Shown here piece by piece: positions 34,985-43,988 of a DNA stretch of 63,499 bases (within the stretch, counting starts at the first letter, position 1; each line of letters starts with the position of its first letter). Under the pieces are notes generated by a model. It ran no database searches, had not been told where the DNA came from, and worked only from the letters and a program-made list of their open reading frames with translations. Location of the stretch: the NCBI RefSeq assembly GCF_001417955.2, contig NZ_LKTM01000201.1:1-63499 (forward strand), read 5' to 3'. Made by a program: the position numbers and the translations under genes. Origin of the DNA: Mycobacterium gordonae. GTDB taxonomy: Bacteria > Actinomycetota > Actinomycetes > Mycobacteriales > Mycobacteriaceae.

Positions 34985-36186
34985 GTGGATGTCACCTACC
35001 CGCCCGAGGCGGAATCGTTTCGCAGCCGAATCCTTGCCTTCCTGGCCGAACGGCTGCCTCCGGACTGGCGCGGGCCCGGTGCACTCCCCCCGCGGGAACG
35101 GGAAGAGTTCGCGGCCGAGTGGCGGCGGGCCCTGGCCGCGGCCGGCCTGGTCGCGGTGTCCTGTCCCCACTCGAACAGGTGGTGCTGGCCGAGGAGTTCG
35201 CCCGCGCCGGCGCCCCCGAGCGCGCGGAGAACGATCTGCTGGGCATCGATCTGCTGGGCAACACGCTGATCGCGGTCGGTACCGACGAGCAGAAGGCTCG
35301 CTTCCTGCCGCGCATCCTCTCGGGTGAAGACCGTTGGTGTCAGGGCTTTTCGGAGCCGGAGGCCGGCTCAGACCTGGCGGCGGTACGAACCCGCGCCGTG
35401 CTCGATGAAGACGGGTGGGTGATCAACGGCCAGAAGATCTGGACCTCTGCCGGCACCACGGCGAACTGGATATTCCTGTTGGCGCGCACGGACCCCCGCG
35501 CGCCCAAACATCAGGGCCTGTCGCTGCTGCTGGTGCCGATGGATCAGCCCGGTGTCACGGTCCGGCCGATCGTCAACGCCGCCGGTGACTCGTCCTTCAG
35601 CGAGGTTTTCCTGACCGACGCCCGTACGGCGGGTGGCAATGTGCTGGGCGGCGTCGGTCACGGGTGGCCGACCGCCATGACCCTGCTCGGTTTCGAGCGC
35701 GGATCGGCGGTCACTACCGTGGCGATCGAGTTCGGTCGGGACCTGGACCGACTGTGTGCCCTGGCCCGACAACGCGGTGTGAATACCGAGCCGCGCATCC
35801 GAGATGCATTGGCGTGGTGCTATTCCCGTGTCCAGATCATGCGCTATCGGGGGTATCGGGGCCTCACCATGACGCTCGGTGGGCAGCTACCCGGCGCCGA
35901 CGCCGCGATCAGCAAAGTCATCTGGAGTGAATACTTTCGTCGCTACACCGATCTGGCCGTCGAGATCCTGGGACTCGACGCGCTAAGCCCGTCGGGACCG
36001 GGCAATGGCGGCGCGCGCGTGGTGCCGGAGGCGGGCACGCCCAACTCCCCCTCGTGCTGGATGGACGAGCTGCTCTACTCCCGCGCCGCAACGATTTACG
36101 CCGGCAGCTCTCAGATTCAGCGCACGGTGATCGGCGAGCGCCTGCTGGGGCTGCCGCGGGAGCCACGCCGGGAGGCGGTGCGCTGA
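34985..36186 (+). pseudogene. fadE17: Acyl-CoA dehydrogenase FadE17, frameshifted
   Basis: Starts at GTG 34985 ([20 protein letters not shown]) and reads to GLVAVSCP near 35166. Homology then continues in another frame from [20 protein letters not shown] to the stop at 36186. The conserved WPxEYGGxG block that should join them is missing. The phase change and the usual length (409 codons remembered for Rv1934c) fit a 28-base deletion. The rest is intact: [24 protein letters not shown], and the C-terminal [20 protein letters not shown]. Without that block the protein would be inactive or absent, unless this is a sequencing error. Confidence 0.8.
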
Positions 36187-36187
36187 G

Positions 36188-37240
36188 ATGGATTTTCAAT
36201 ACAGCACCGAACACGACGACTTCCGGGCCGCGCTGCGCGGTTTTCTGCGGGACCACGTGCCGGACCTGCGCGCGGCCGACGGTCACGACAGCAGGCTGTG
36301 GCGGCGCCTGTGCGCAGAACTGGAATTGCCGGGCCTGCACATCCCCGCGGAGTACGGCGGCGCGGGCGCCACCCTCGTGGAGACCGCCATCGCCTGCACC
36401 GAACTGGGCCGCAGCCTGGCCCCGGTCCCCTTCGTGGCCAACGCATTCGCCATGGAAGCGATACTGCGAATGGGCGACGAGGAACAGCGTAAAACGCTGT
36501 TGCCCGGGTTGTTGTCGGGTGAGCAGGTGGCGGCATTCGCTGCTTTCGGCCCGTCAGCGGCCGACGCCGCCGGCAACGGCAAACTGACCGGCGAATGCAG
36601 CCCTGTTCTGCATGGTCATGTCGCCGACCTGTTCGTCGTGCCGGCCGGTCGCAACGGCCGCGTCACGCCGCACGTCGTGCGGGCCGACGCGCCGGGAGTC
36701 CGCGTCGAGCGCCTGCCCTCGTTCGATCTCACCCGACCCGTCGCCGCGTTACAGCTTTCCGACGCCCCCGCCGAAGCGCTCGGCGCGGGTGCTCCCGGTG
36801 CCTTCGACCGCGTCACCGACGTGGCGCGGGTGTTGCTGGCCGCGGAGATGTTGGGCGGGGCCGAGTCATGCCTCGACATGGCGGTCGACTATGCCTGTCG
36901 CCGAACGCAATTCGATCATCCGATCGGATCTTTCCAGGCCGTCAAACACGCCTGCGCCGAGATGATGATCGAAATCGACGCGACCCGCGCGGCGGTGATG
37001 TATGCCGCGATGAGCGCAACCACCGGGGAAGACTTGCATCTCGCCGCGCCACTGGTGAAGGCACAGGCCGCCGACACGTTCGTGCAGTGCGCCGGCACCG
37101 CCATCCAGGTCCACGGCGGTATTGCGTTCACCTGGGAGCACGACCTGCACCTCTATTTCCGGCGGGCCACCACCGCTGCGGCACTGTTCGGCAGCAGTGC
37201 GCACCACCGCGCCCTGCTCGCCGACCGTGCGGGTATCTAG
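36188..37240 (+). CDS. fadE18: Acyl-CoA dehydrogenase FadE18
   Basis: 350 residues, ATG one base after the fadE17 stop. ACAD fold with IPAEYGGAGATLVETA, a shortened middle domain and the FAD/substrate part RRTQFDHPIGSFQAVKHACA and QVHGGIAFTWEHDLHLYFRR. Paired short and long fadE genes in mycobacteria encode alpha2beta2 dehydrogenases with shared active sites, so FadE18 probably needs FadE17. If fadE17 is truly broken, this subunit may be unpaired. Confidence 0.9.
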   Translation: MDFQYSTEHDDFRAALRGFLRDHVPDLRAADGHDSRLWRRLCAELELPGLHIPAEYGGAGATLVETAIACTELGRSLAPVPFVANAFAMEAILRMGDEEQRKTLLPGLLSGEQVAAFAAFGPSAADAAGNGKLTGECSPVLHGHVADLFVVPAGRNGRVTPHVVRADAPGVRVERLPSFDLTRPVAALQLSDAPAEALGAGAPGAFDRVTDVARVLLAAEMLGGAESCLDMAVDYACRRTQFDHPIGSFQAVKHACAEMMIEIDATRAAVMYAAMSATTGEDLHLAAPLVKAQAADTFVQCAGTAIQVHGGIAFTWEHDLHLYFRRATTAAALFGSSAHHRALLADRAGI

Positions 37241-37242
37241 GC

Positions 37243-38877
37243 GTGGGTTCCTACGCCGCCGGGCCGGTCGATGCGCCACTGCTCGAGCAGACCATCGGCG
37301 CAAATCTGGAGTGCACCGCCCACGACCACGCCGGCACCGAGGCGCTGGTTGACCTCCCGAGCGGCCGGCGTTGGACCTACGCCGAATTCAACGCCGAGGT
37401 CGATCGCCTGGCAATGGCCCTGCTGGCCACCGGAATCGAGCGCGGTGACCGGGTGGGCATCTGGTCACCCAACTGCCCGGAGTGGACGATCCTGCAGTAC
37501 GCAACCGCCAAGGTCGGCGCCATCCTGGTTACCATCAACCCGGCATACCGCAGCCATGAGTTGTCTCATGTGTTGCGGCACTCGGGTACGCGGCTGTTGG
37601 TCTCGGCGGCCGCGTTCAAGACCTCGGATTATCGGCGGATCCTGGACGAAGTTCGTTCGGAAGCAACGGATCTGGACGACGTTGTGTTCCTGGGCGGCGG
37701 CGACTGGGATCGACTGCGCCGGCGGGCGGCCGGCGTGCGGCGCACGGTTTTGCGGGACCGGATGGCGACCCTACGTCCGTCGGACCCGATCAACATCCAA
37801 TACACCTCGGGCACAACGGGTTCGCCCAAAGGCGTGACGCTGTCGCACCGCAACATCCTGAACAACGGGTTCTTCGTCACCGAGCAGATCGGCCTCGGTC
37901 CCGGTGACCGGTTGTGTATCCCGGTGCCCTTCTACCACTGCTTCGGCATGGTGATGGGCAACCTCGGCTGCACCAGCCACGGTGCCACCATGGTGATCCC
38001 GGCGCCAGGCTTCGACCCCGCGGCGACCCTGTGGGCGATCGAACAGGAACGTTGCACCGCCGTGTACGGCGTACCGACCATGTTCATCGCCCTGCTCGGG
38101 CACCCCGACCGTGCCGATCGCGACGTGTCGTCACTGCGAACGGGAATCATGGCCGGTGCGTCCTGCCCGGTGCAGGTGATGAAGCGCTGCATCGACGAAC
38201 TCCACATGGCGCAGGTGTCGATCGCCTACGGCATGACCGAAACATCGCCGGTGTCCTGCCAGACCAGGGTCGACGATGACCTGGAGCGCCGTACCGAGAC
38301 GGTGGGCCGGGCGCATCCACATGTCGAGGTCAAGGTCATCGACCCGGCCACCGGCCGCGTCGTACCGCGGGGAGAGCCCGGCGAACTGTGCACGCGCGCC
38401 TACTCGGTGATGCTGGGTTACTGGCGCGACCATGAGCGGACCCGTGAGGTGCTCGACGACGACGGCTGGATGCACACCGGCGATCTGGCGGTGATGCGTG
38501 ACGACGGCTACTGCGTAGTGACCGGCCGCCTCAAGGACCTGATCATTCGAGGTGGCGAGAATTTGTCGCCGAAGGAGATCGAGGACTTCCTGCACACCCA
38601 CCCTGACGTCCAGGACGTGCAGGTGATCGGCGTGCCCGACGACAAGTACGGCGAGGAGGTCTGCGCGTGCATCCTGATGCGTCCCGGGCGGACCGCATTG
38701 GACGCCGACGCGGTGCGACGGTTCTGTGCGGGGCGGATCGCACACTACAAAATTCCGCGCTACGTCCAGATCGTTGACGAATACCCGATGACGGCGACCG
38801 GAAAAGTACGCAAAGTCGAACTGCGTGTACACGCGGCCCGGCTACTGGGCCTGGAAAAGGCAGTGTCCAACTGTTAG
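37243..38877 (+). CDS. Acyl-CoA synthetase (AMP-binding ligase)
   Basis: 544 residues from a GTG at 37243, three bases after fadE18. The frame is open far upstream inside fadE18, but that part is not ligase-like. Motifs: YTSGTTGSPKG (P-loop), VPFYHCFGM, AYGMTET, GDLAVMRDDGYCVVTGRLKD and catalytic Lys in TATGKVRKVE. A medium or long-chain fatty or cyclic acid is likely. I do not recall a fadD at this spot in H37Rv, where fadE18 is next to tpx. Here the ligase could supply the CoA thioester for the operon. Confidence 0.9.
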   Translation: MGSYAAGPVDAPLLEQTIGANLECTAHDHAGTEALVDLPSGRRWTYAEFNAEVDRLAMALLATGIERGDRVGIWSPNCPEWTILQYATAKVGAILVTINPAYRSHELSHVLRHSGTRLLVSAAAFKTSDYRRILDEVRSEATDLDDVVFLGGGDWDRLRRRAAGVRRTVLRDRMATLRPSDPINIQYTSGTTGSPKGVTLSHRNILNNGFFVTEQIGLGPGDRLCIPVPFYHCFGMVMGNLGCTSHGATMVIPAPGFDPAATLWAIEQERCTAVYGVPTMFIALLGHPDRADRDVSSLRTGIMAGASCPVQVMKRCIDELHMAQVSIAYGMTETSPVSCQTRVDDDLERRTETVGRAHPHVEVKVIDPATGRVVPRGEPGELCTRAYSVMLGYWRDHERTREVLDDDGWMHTGDLAVMRDDGYCVVTGRLKDLIIRGGENLSPKEIEDFLHTHPDVQDVQVIGVPDDKYGEEVCACILMRPGRTALDADAVRRFCAGRIAHYKIPRYVQIVDEYPMTATGKVRKVELRVHAARLLGLEKAVSNC

Positions 38878-38885
38878 ACAACGTC

Positions 38886-38916
38886 GCGAAAATGTCTGTA
38901 CAACAATAGTTTTCGC
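38886..38916. promoter_or_regulatory. GCGAAAA/TTTTCGC inverted repeat
   Basis: Perfect 7-bp arms (38886-38892 and 38910-38916) separated by 17 bases, in the 116-base gap after the ligase. It could terminate the echA13 operon or serve as an operator for the small lipoprotein gene. The arms lack a following U-tract. Confidence 0.35.
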
Positions 38917-38993
38917 TATGAAGTACTTCCCGTCACCGCATTTCGACGCTAATCTCGTCGCCATTGCGATATTCGCCGGCCTTGGAGCAAGCC

Positions 38994-39158
38994 ATGAGTG
39001 ACAGGAACAGAGTGCGCACGGTCCGCGCGGTGCTGGCGCTTTTGATGACCGTGATGGGCGGGATGATGCTGGCCGGGTGCCCGGTCAGCGCTCAGCCTCC
39101 CCTGGCGCCGCGCGCGGCGGACACGGTGATTGTGCCCGGCAGCGTCCCCGGCAGCTAG
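38994..39158 (+). CDS. Small putative lipoprotein
   Basis: 54 residues from ATG 38994 with GGAGCAAGCC upstream. After a basic start (MSDRNRVRTVRAV), a hydrophobic helix ends in MMLAGC, a fair lipobox with C at about residue 29. Only some 25 residues follow (PVSAQPPLAPRA...). No family recognised. The stop abuts the tpx stop on the other strand with no gap. It may be a real small exported peptide or spurious. Confidence 0.4.
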   Translation: MSDRNRVRTVRAVLALLMTVMGGMMLAGCPVSAQPPLAPRAADTVIVPGSVPGS

Positions 39159-39653
39159 CTACCCCAACGCGGCGAGCGCGGCGTCGTAGTCGGGCTCCTG
39201 CGCGATCTCCGGCACCAGCTCGGTGTGGGCAACCTTGCCGTCGGCTCCGATCACGACGACCGCACGGGCCAGCAGGCCGGCCATCGGACCGTCGACGATC
39301 GTGACGCCGTAGTCCTTGCCGAAGCTGTCCCGGAACGCCGACGCCACACTGACGTTCTCAATGCCTTCGGCACCGCAGAACCGCTTCTGCGCGAACGGCA
39401 GGTCGTTGGACACGCACACCACCGACGCGCCGCTGTCCGCCACGCGTTCGTTGAAGGTCCGCACGCTGGCGGCGCACACCGGGGTGTCGATGGACGGGAA
39501 GATGTTCAGCAGCACCGGCTTTCCGTCGAACTGATCGCTGCTGAAGGGGCTCAGATCGCCGCCGGTCATGCTGAAGGCGGGGGCCGGAGATCCGACGGCG
39601 GGAAGCTCGCCGACGGTGTTGATCGCATTTCCGCGCAAGGTTATCTGTGCCAT
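39159..39653 (-). CDS. tpx: Thiol peroxidase Tpx
   Basis: 164 residues starting MAQITLRGNAINTVGELPAV. Atypical 2-Cys peroxiredoxin: peroxidatic C60 in SIDTPVC, resolving C93 in RFCGAEG, plus C80. These are the same positions I recall for M. tuberculosis Tpx (Rv1932, 165 residues). It reduces peroxides with thioredoxin. The neighbouring regulators and oxygenases could generate oxidative by-products, but tpx is also a general defence gene. Confidence 0.95.
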   Translation of the reverse strand: MAQITLRGNAINTVGELPAVGSPAPAFSMTGGDLSPFSSDQFDGKPVLLNIFPSIDTPVCAASVRTFNERVADSGASVVCVSNDLPFAQKRFCGAEGIENVSVASAFRDSFGKDYGVTIVDGPMAGLLARAVVVIGADGKVAHTELVPEIAQEPDYDAALAALG

Positions 39654-39763
39654 AGGCACAGTCTGCCAAAAGCCCCTGCAACGACTTGCGCCCAGGTCCG
39701 ATGTCCTGATTCGTGGGGTACATGGCCTAGACGACACGAGGCGATGTGGCCAACACTGTGTTC

Positions 39764-40714
39764 ATGGCTCGCACAGTCGTGATCGCCGGCTTCCCCGGTG
39801 TCCAGGCGCTCGACCTGGTAGGGCCCTACGAAGTCTTCACCGGTGCATCGTTGCTCACCGAGGGTGGATACGACGTGATCGTGGCCGCCAACGGCGGGCA
39901 ACCGATCGCCACCGCGGGGGGCCTGGCGCTCGGCGCAGTACCGCTGCCCGACCCGCGCGGCGAGGTGGACACCGTGGTGCTCCCCGGCGGCTTCGGTGTC
40001 GAGGCCGCGCGGGCCGACGCCCAACTGCTGGAGTGGATCAGAGCGGTCGCCCGCAGGGCCCGTCGCGTCGTCACCGTTTGTACGGGTGCGTTTCTGGCTG
40101 CCGAAGCGGGGTTGCTCGACGGACATCGCGCTACCACGCATTGGGCCTTCGCCGAGCAGCTCGCCGCGGAGTTTCCGAGCGTCGAAGTCGATCCGGACCC
40201 CATCTTCATCCGCAGCTCCGAGCGGATCTGGACGGCCGCCGGCGTCGCCTCCGGTATCGACCTCGCGCTTTCGCTTGTCGAGGACGACCACGGCACCGAG
40301 GTTGCCCAGACTGTCGCGCGGTGGCTGGTGCTCTACCTGCGCCGCCCCGGCGGGCAGACCCAGTTCGCGGCCCCGGTGTGGATGCCGCGCGCGAAACGTC
40401 CGTCGATCCGCGACGTGCAGGAAGCCATCGAAGCCGAACCGGGCGGCGTGCACAGCATCGACGAACTGGCCCGGCGGGCGGCCATGAGCCCGCGCCACTT
40501 CACCCGGATCTTCACCGAGGAGGTCGGTGAGGCGCCCGGGCAATACGTCGAGCGCGTGCGTACCGAAGCGGCCCGCCGCCAGCTGGAGGAAACCGACGAC
40601 ACCGTCGTGGCCATCGCCTCGCGGTGCGGCTTCGGTACCGCGGAAACCATGCGGCGCAACTTCATTCGCCGTGTGGGCATTCCGCCTGACCAGTACCGAA
40701 AAGCCTTCGCTTAG
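39764..40714 (+). CDS. GlxA-type AraC regulator with DJ-1/PfpI domain
   Basis: 316 residues from ATG 39764; GTG 39746 is in frame. The N-terminal 180 residues are a DJ-1/PfpI-like domain (VLPGGFGVEAARAD, VTVCTGAFLAAEAGLLDGHR). A C-terminal AraC domain follows (SIDELARRAAMSPRHFTRIF and AIASRCGFGTAETMRRNFIR). GlxA-like regulators probably sense a ligand through the DJ-1 fold. Located where H37Rv has Rv1931c. Fourteen bases separate it from a second DJ-1 gene, a likely target or partner. Confidence 0.9.
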   Translation: MARTVVIAGFPGVQALDLVGPYEVFTGASLLTEGGYDVIVAANGGQPIATAGGLALGAVPLPDPRGEVDTVVLPGGFGVEAARADAQLLEWIRAVARRARRVVTVCTGAFLAAEAGLLDGHRATTHWAFAEQLAAEFPSVEVDPDPIFIRSSERIWTAAGVASGIDLALSLVEDDHGTEVAQTVARWLVLYLRRPGGQTQFAAPVWMPRAKRPSIRDVQEAIEAEPGGVHSIDELARRAAMSPRHFTRIFTEEVGEAPGQYVERVRTEAARRQLEETDDTVVAIASRCGFGTAETMRRNFIRRVGIPPDQYRKAFA

Positions 40715-40728
40715 AAAGGAAAACCACC

Positions 40729-41466
40729 ATGCCCCAGATCGCCTTCGTGGCCTACCCGGGTTTCACCGCGTTGGACATGATCGGCCCCTACGAGGTGTTG
40801 CGTCAGCTGCCCGACGCTGATGTGCGGTTCGTCTGGCATGAGGTCGGACCGGTCACCGCCGATTCCGGCGTGCTCGTGCTGGGCGCGACCCACTCGTTCG
40901 CCGAAACCCCTTCTCCTGATGTGATTCTCGTGCCGGGCGGGCCCGCGACCCCGGTGCATGCGCGGGACGAGACATTGCTCGACTGGCTCCGGCAGGCCCA
41001 CGGAACGGCCCAGTGGACCGCCTCCGTGTGCTCCGGGTCGGTCATACTGGCGGCCGCCGGCCTGCTGCGGGACAAGCGCGCCACCTCGCACTGGATCGCC
41101 CTTCCGGCGCTCAAGGCGTTCGGCGTCACTCCGGTCGGTGATCAGCGGATCGTGCACGAGGACAACATCATCACCAGCGCCGGCGTCTCCGCCGGACTCG
41201 ACCTCGCGCTGTGGCTGGCCGCACAGCTCGGCGGCGAAGGCCGGGCGAAGGCGATCCAGCTGGCCATCGAGTATGACCCGCAGCCGCCGTTCGACTCGGG
41301 TCACATGTCGAAGGCATCGGCGACTACGAAAGCCGCCGCCACCGCATTGTTATCCAAGGACAGCCTCAAACCGGCCACCGTGAAGGCCACCACGCTGCTG
41401 GCGTGGAAGCAGGCGCTGTCGGCGGCGCGCTCCCGGCGGCGCAAGCGGCAGCCCGTCAGCGTTTAG
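40729..41466 (+). CDS. DJ-1/PfpI family protein
   Basis: 245 residues, start with AGAAAGGAAA just upstream. Core residues 1-185 are a DJ-1/PfpI fold with the nucleophile-elbow cysteine in SVCSGSVILAAAGLL and HWIALPALKAFG. A basic C-terminal tail (about 200-245) is unusual. Isonitrile hydratases and uncharacterised DJ-1 proteins share this layout, so the reaction is unknown. Its last 11 bases overlap the convergent gene. Confidence 0.85.
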   Translation: MPQIAFVAYPGFTALDMIGPYEVLRQLPDADVRFVWHEVGPVTADSGVLVLGATHSFAETPSPDVILVPGGPATPVHARDETLLDWLRQAHGTAQWTASVCSGSVILAAAGLLRDKRATSHWIALPALKAFGVTPVGDQRIVHEDNIITSAGVSAGLDLALWLAAQLGGEGRAKAIQLAIEYDPQPPFDSGHMSKASATTKAAATALLSKDSLKPATVKATTLLAWKQALSAARSRRRKRQPVSV

Positions 41467-41941
41467 GCGCGGGAATCGCGTCGGTGGCCAGCTTGCCGCC
41501 GGCCTGAATCCAGGCCCCGACCACCCGAGGTGCGTCGCGGTTGGGGTTGTAGATGTCCTCCTCGCTGGAGAACAGGCCGTCGCCGGCGTACACCAGGCGG
41601 GTCCAGTTGGGGAACCAGAACGGCTCCCCGTGCGGGTCGGTCGGGTGGTCGAGCAGGTTCTTGATCATGATGACGACCGCGTCGTTGGCTTCGTCGTAAG
41701 CGGTCCAGTCCGACGGAAACCGCATGTGCGGAAACGGGGCCATGACGTCGACGATCCACTGCCGCACCTCCTCGCGACCGTGGAAGACACCGTAGTGGTG
41801 CTCGGTGTAGACGACGTCCTCGGTGAACAGGTCGGCGAACGGGCGCCAGTCGCCTGAGGCGCTGCAGCCCTCGACGACGGTGGTGTAGTGCCGGACGGCG
41901 TCTTCGATCTCTGCTTTCGCGAACTTGCCCATACCGGACAC
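41456..41941 (-). CDS. SnoaL-like / NTF2-fold protein
   Basis: 161 residues. AVRHYTTVVEGCSASGDWRP, then FTEDVVYTEHHYGVFHGREE and WIVDVMAPFPHMRFP, are typical of SnoaL-like domains. No catalytic set can be named. Its start is nine bases from the divergent SDR gene, so both may share a promoter region. It overlaps the end of the DJ-1 gene by 11 bases. Confidence 0.8.
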   Translation of the reverse strand: MSGMGKFAKAEIEDAVRHYTTVVEGCSASGDWRPFADLFTEDVVYTEHHYGVFHGREEVRQWIVDVMAPFPHMRFPSDWTAYDEANDAVVIMIKNLLDHPTDPHGEPFWFPNWTRLVYAGDGLFSSEEDIYNPNRDAPRVVGAWIQAGGKLATDAIPAPKR

Positions 41942-41950
41942 ACTAGAGGC

Positions 41951-42718
41951 ATGAGCGTGTTGGATCTCTTCGATTTGCGCGGCAAGAAGGCCCTGGTGAC
42001 CGGGGCGTCCAGCGGCATCGGCAGGAAGGTGGCCCTGGCCTACGCGGAAGCCGGTGCCGAATTAGGTCTTGCCGCAAGGAATTCGGATGCCCTTGGCGCG
42101 CTCGCCGAGGAGATTGCGGCGACCGGCGGCAAGGCCGTACCGATAGCGTGCGACGTGACCCGCGAAGACCAGGTGTCTGCCATGGTCGACCGGATGACCG
42201 CCGAGTTGGGCGGGATCGACATCGCGGTGTGCAACGCCGGCATCGTCTCGGTGACACCGATGCTGGACATGTCGGTGGAGGAGTTCGAGCGAATCCAGAG
42301 CACCAACGTGACGGGGGTCTTCCTCACCGCGCAAGCGGCGGCCAGGGCGATGGTCGCTCAGGGCCGGGGCGGGTCCATCATCACCACCGCGTCGATGTCG
42401 GGCCACATCATCAACATCCCGCAGCAGGTGGGTCACTACTGCACGTCCAAGGCGGCAGTGATCCACCTGACCAAGGCAATGGCGGTCGAATTTGCCCCGC
42501 ACAACATCCGGGTGAACAGCATCAGTCCCGGCTACATCATGACCGAGCTCGTCGAACCACTCGCCGAATACCACCGGCTGTGGGAGCCGAAGATCCCGAT
42601 GGGCCGCATCGGCCGCCCGGAAGAGCTCAACGGGCTGTACCTGTACCTGGCCAGCGCAGCGTCGAGCTACATGACCGGTTCGGACCTGGTGATCGACGGT
42701 GGCTACTGCCTGCCCTGA
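41951..42718 (+). CDS. Short-chain dehydrogenase (Rv1928c-like)
   Basis: 255 residues from ATG 41951. SDR signatures: VTGASSGIGRKVALAY, NAGIV, TTASMSGHI with GHYCTSKAAV (Ser, Tyr, Lys), and TGSDLVIDGGYCLP at the end. FDLRGKKALVTG at the start resembles gluconate- and polyol-type SDRs. The length agrees with Rv1928c, which lies at this place in H37Rv. Substrate unknown. Confidence 0.9.
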   Translation: MSVLDLFDLRGKKALVTGASSGIGRKVALAYAEAGAELGLAARNSDALGALAEEIAATGGKAVPIACDVTREDQVSAMVDRMTAELGGIDIAVCNAGIVSVTPMLDMSVEEFERIQSTNVTGVFLTAQAAARAMVAQGRGGSIITTASMSGHIINIPQQVGHYCTSKAAVIHLTKAMAVEFAPHNIRVNSISPGYIMTELVEPLAEYHRLWEPKIPMGRIGRPEELNGLYLYLASAASSYMTGSDLVIDGGYCLP

Positions 42719-43118
42719 ATTCCGCTGCGCGATCTGCGGCGAGGTGGCCGGTCACGTGCGGTGGGTGACGCCTGCCGACGCCGTCGCCGAAACGTCCGAC
42801 CCCGCCCTGCAGGCACTGGCCGAGCTGGACGTTCTGGAGCGTCCGGCCGATCAGGCCGCCGTGGCGGTGCAAACCTTCTTCGGAACTGCCAGCGTGCCCG
42901 TGTGGCCGGAGTGGATCGAACCGGTGAGTCGCGCGATCGCCGACGCCGACGCGTCTGCGTTGTATCGCCTCGGCTACAGCTATGCGCCGTTTCACTGCCC
43001 GGACTGCACGCTGACTTACTGTGGCGCGCACTGGAATTGGCGGACCTTCGAAGACGACCCCTACACCGGCATCGAAGGTGACTGTCCCCGCGGTCACTTC
43101 CACGTGCTGGCCTACTGA
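42699..43118 (+). CDS. Hypothetical Cys-rich protein
   Basis: 139 residues from GTG 42699, overlapping the SDR 3' end by 20 bases. Two CxxC pairs (C10/C13 and C100/C103), C108 with H111, and C129 with H133 suggest one or two zinc sites. The middle has a WPEWIEPVSRAI helix. I do not recognise the family. Codon use looks normal for the window. A later start would lose the first CxxC pair. Confidence 0.65.
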   Translation: MATACPEFRCAICGEVAGHVRWVTPADAVAETSDPALQALAELDVLERPADQAAVAVQTFFGTASVPVWPEWIEPVSRAIADADASALYRLGYSYAPFHCPDCTLTYCGAHWNWRTFEDDPYTGIEGDCPRGHFHVLAY

Positions 43119-43188
43119 TCCGGCGCGAGAGTGAATGACGCGACACCGCCGCGGCGTGTCGCGTCGAGGACTTCACGCTCGGCACGGA

Positions 43189-43962
43189 TCACTGAATTAG
43201 GCAGGGCCGACCGAAATAGGTTTGCACACCCGGCGAATACAGTGCCCGCAATCGGTGACCGGCCGGCTGTACCCCCGCCGCGTCCACCAGTTCGTCATGC
43301 AGCTCCGAGATTTCGGCCTCGTGCAACGGCCATACGTCGTGTTCGTTGGGGACCCACCAGGTTCGGCCCGCCTTGCGGGTGTGTGCACCCCAGCGAGCGG
43401 TGAGCCAGATCTCCAGTGGGGTCGGCTCGATGACGTCGCCGACCGTGACCGTCATCAGGCTGCGCAATCCGCGCCGCGGCCAGCGCCGCACGCTCTGGTA
43501 GGTGATCTGACGGCCGGACCGGGTCATCCGCATCCTCGCCCAGGTGTACGGGACGCCAAGCCCGATCCGGGTCACGGGCACCACGGCCAACCGCGCCGTT
43601 TCCAGCGACCGGAACAGCACGCCGTGGCGTCCGGCGTCGTCGACCGAATACAGCCGGACATTGGTCTCCAGGAAACGGCCGAAGTACGGAAGCGGAAGTG
43701 CCGTACCGATTTTGGTGTAGGACATCGCGAACGGGATCAACCCCACATAGGTGGTTCCGTCGGCGAACACATCGGGACGGGTGCCGGGCGGGTACAGATG
43801 CGCGACAGTCTCCGGTGCCACCGGCCAGTGCGCGAAGGTCACGTCCCTCCAGTACTGGTCGAACGTGACGGGACGCGGCAGCAGCGGCGGTGTCACCGGG
43901 TAGCCGGCCAGCGCCGGGTCCCTCTCGGCGCCGGTACCCGGCAGGTCAGGCAGGGCGGTCAC
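43189..43962 (-). CDS. DUF2071 (YqjF-like) protein, Rv1927-like
   Basis: 257 residues from GTG 43962, the length I recall for Rv1927; an upstream ATG at 44010 would overlap the preceding gene. PRPVTFDQYWRDVTFAHWPV, YVGLIPFAMSYTKIG and ETNVRLYSVDDAGRHGVLFR match DUF2071/YqjF proteins, which have an acetoacetate-decarboxylase-like fold. Function unknown. Part of the Rv1927-Rv1941-type block. Confidence 0.85.
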   Translation of the reverse strand: MTALPDLPGTGAERDPALAGYPVTPPLLPRPVTFDQYWRDVTFAHWPVAPETVAHLYPPGTRPDVFADGTTYVGLIPFAMSYTKIGTALPLPYFGRFLETNVRLYSVDDAGRHGVLFRSLETARLAVVPVTRIGLGVPYTWARMRMTRSGRQITYQSVRRWPRRGLRSLMTVTVGDVIEPTPLEIWLTARWGAHTRKAGRTWWVPNEHDVWPLHEAEISELHDELVDAAGVQPAGHRLRALYSPGVQTYFGRPCLIQ

Positions 43963-43988
43963 CGGACCATGGTGGCACGCGCAGTTGA

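Noticed and set aside
36595..37242. Very long N-terminal extension of the acyl-CoA ligase
   Set aside because: It lies inside fadE18 in another frame, is Arg-rich with no ligase motifs, and a GTG three bases after fadE18 fits the family start.
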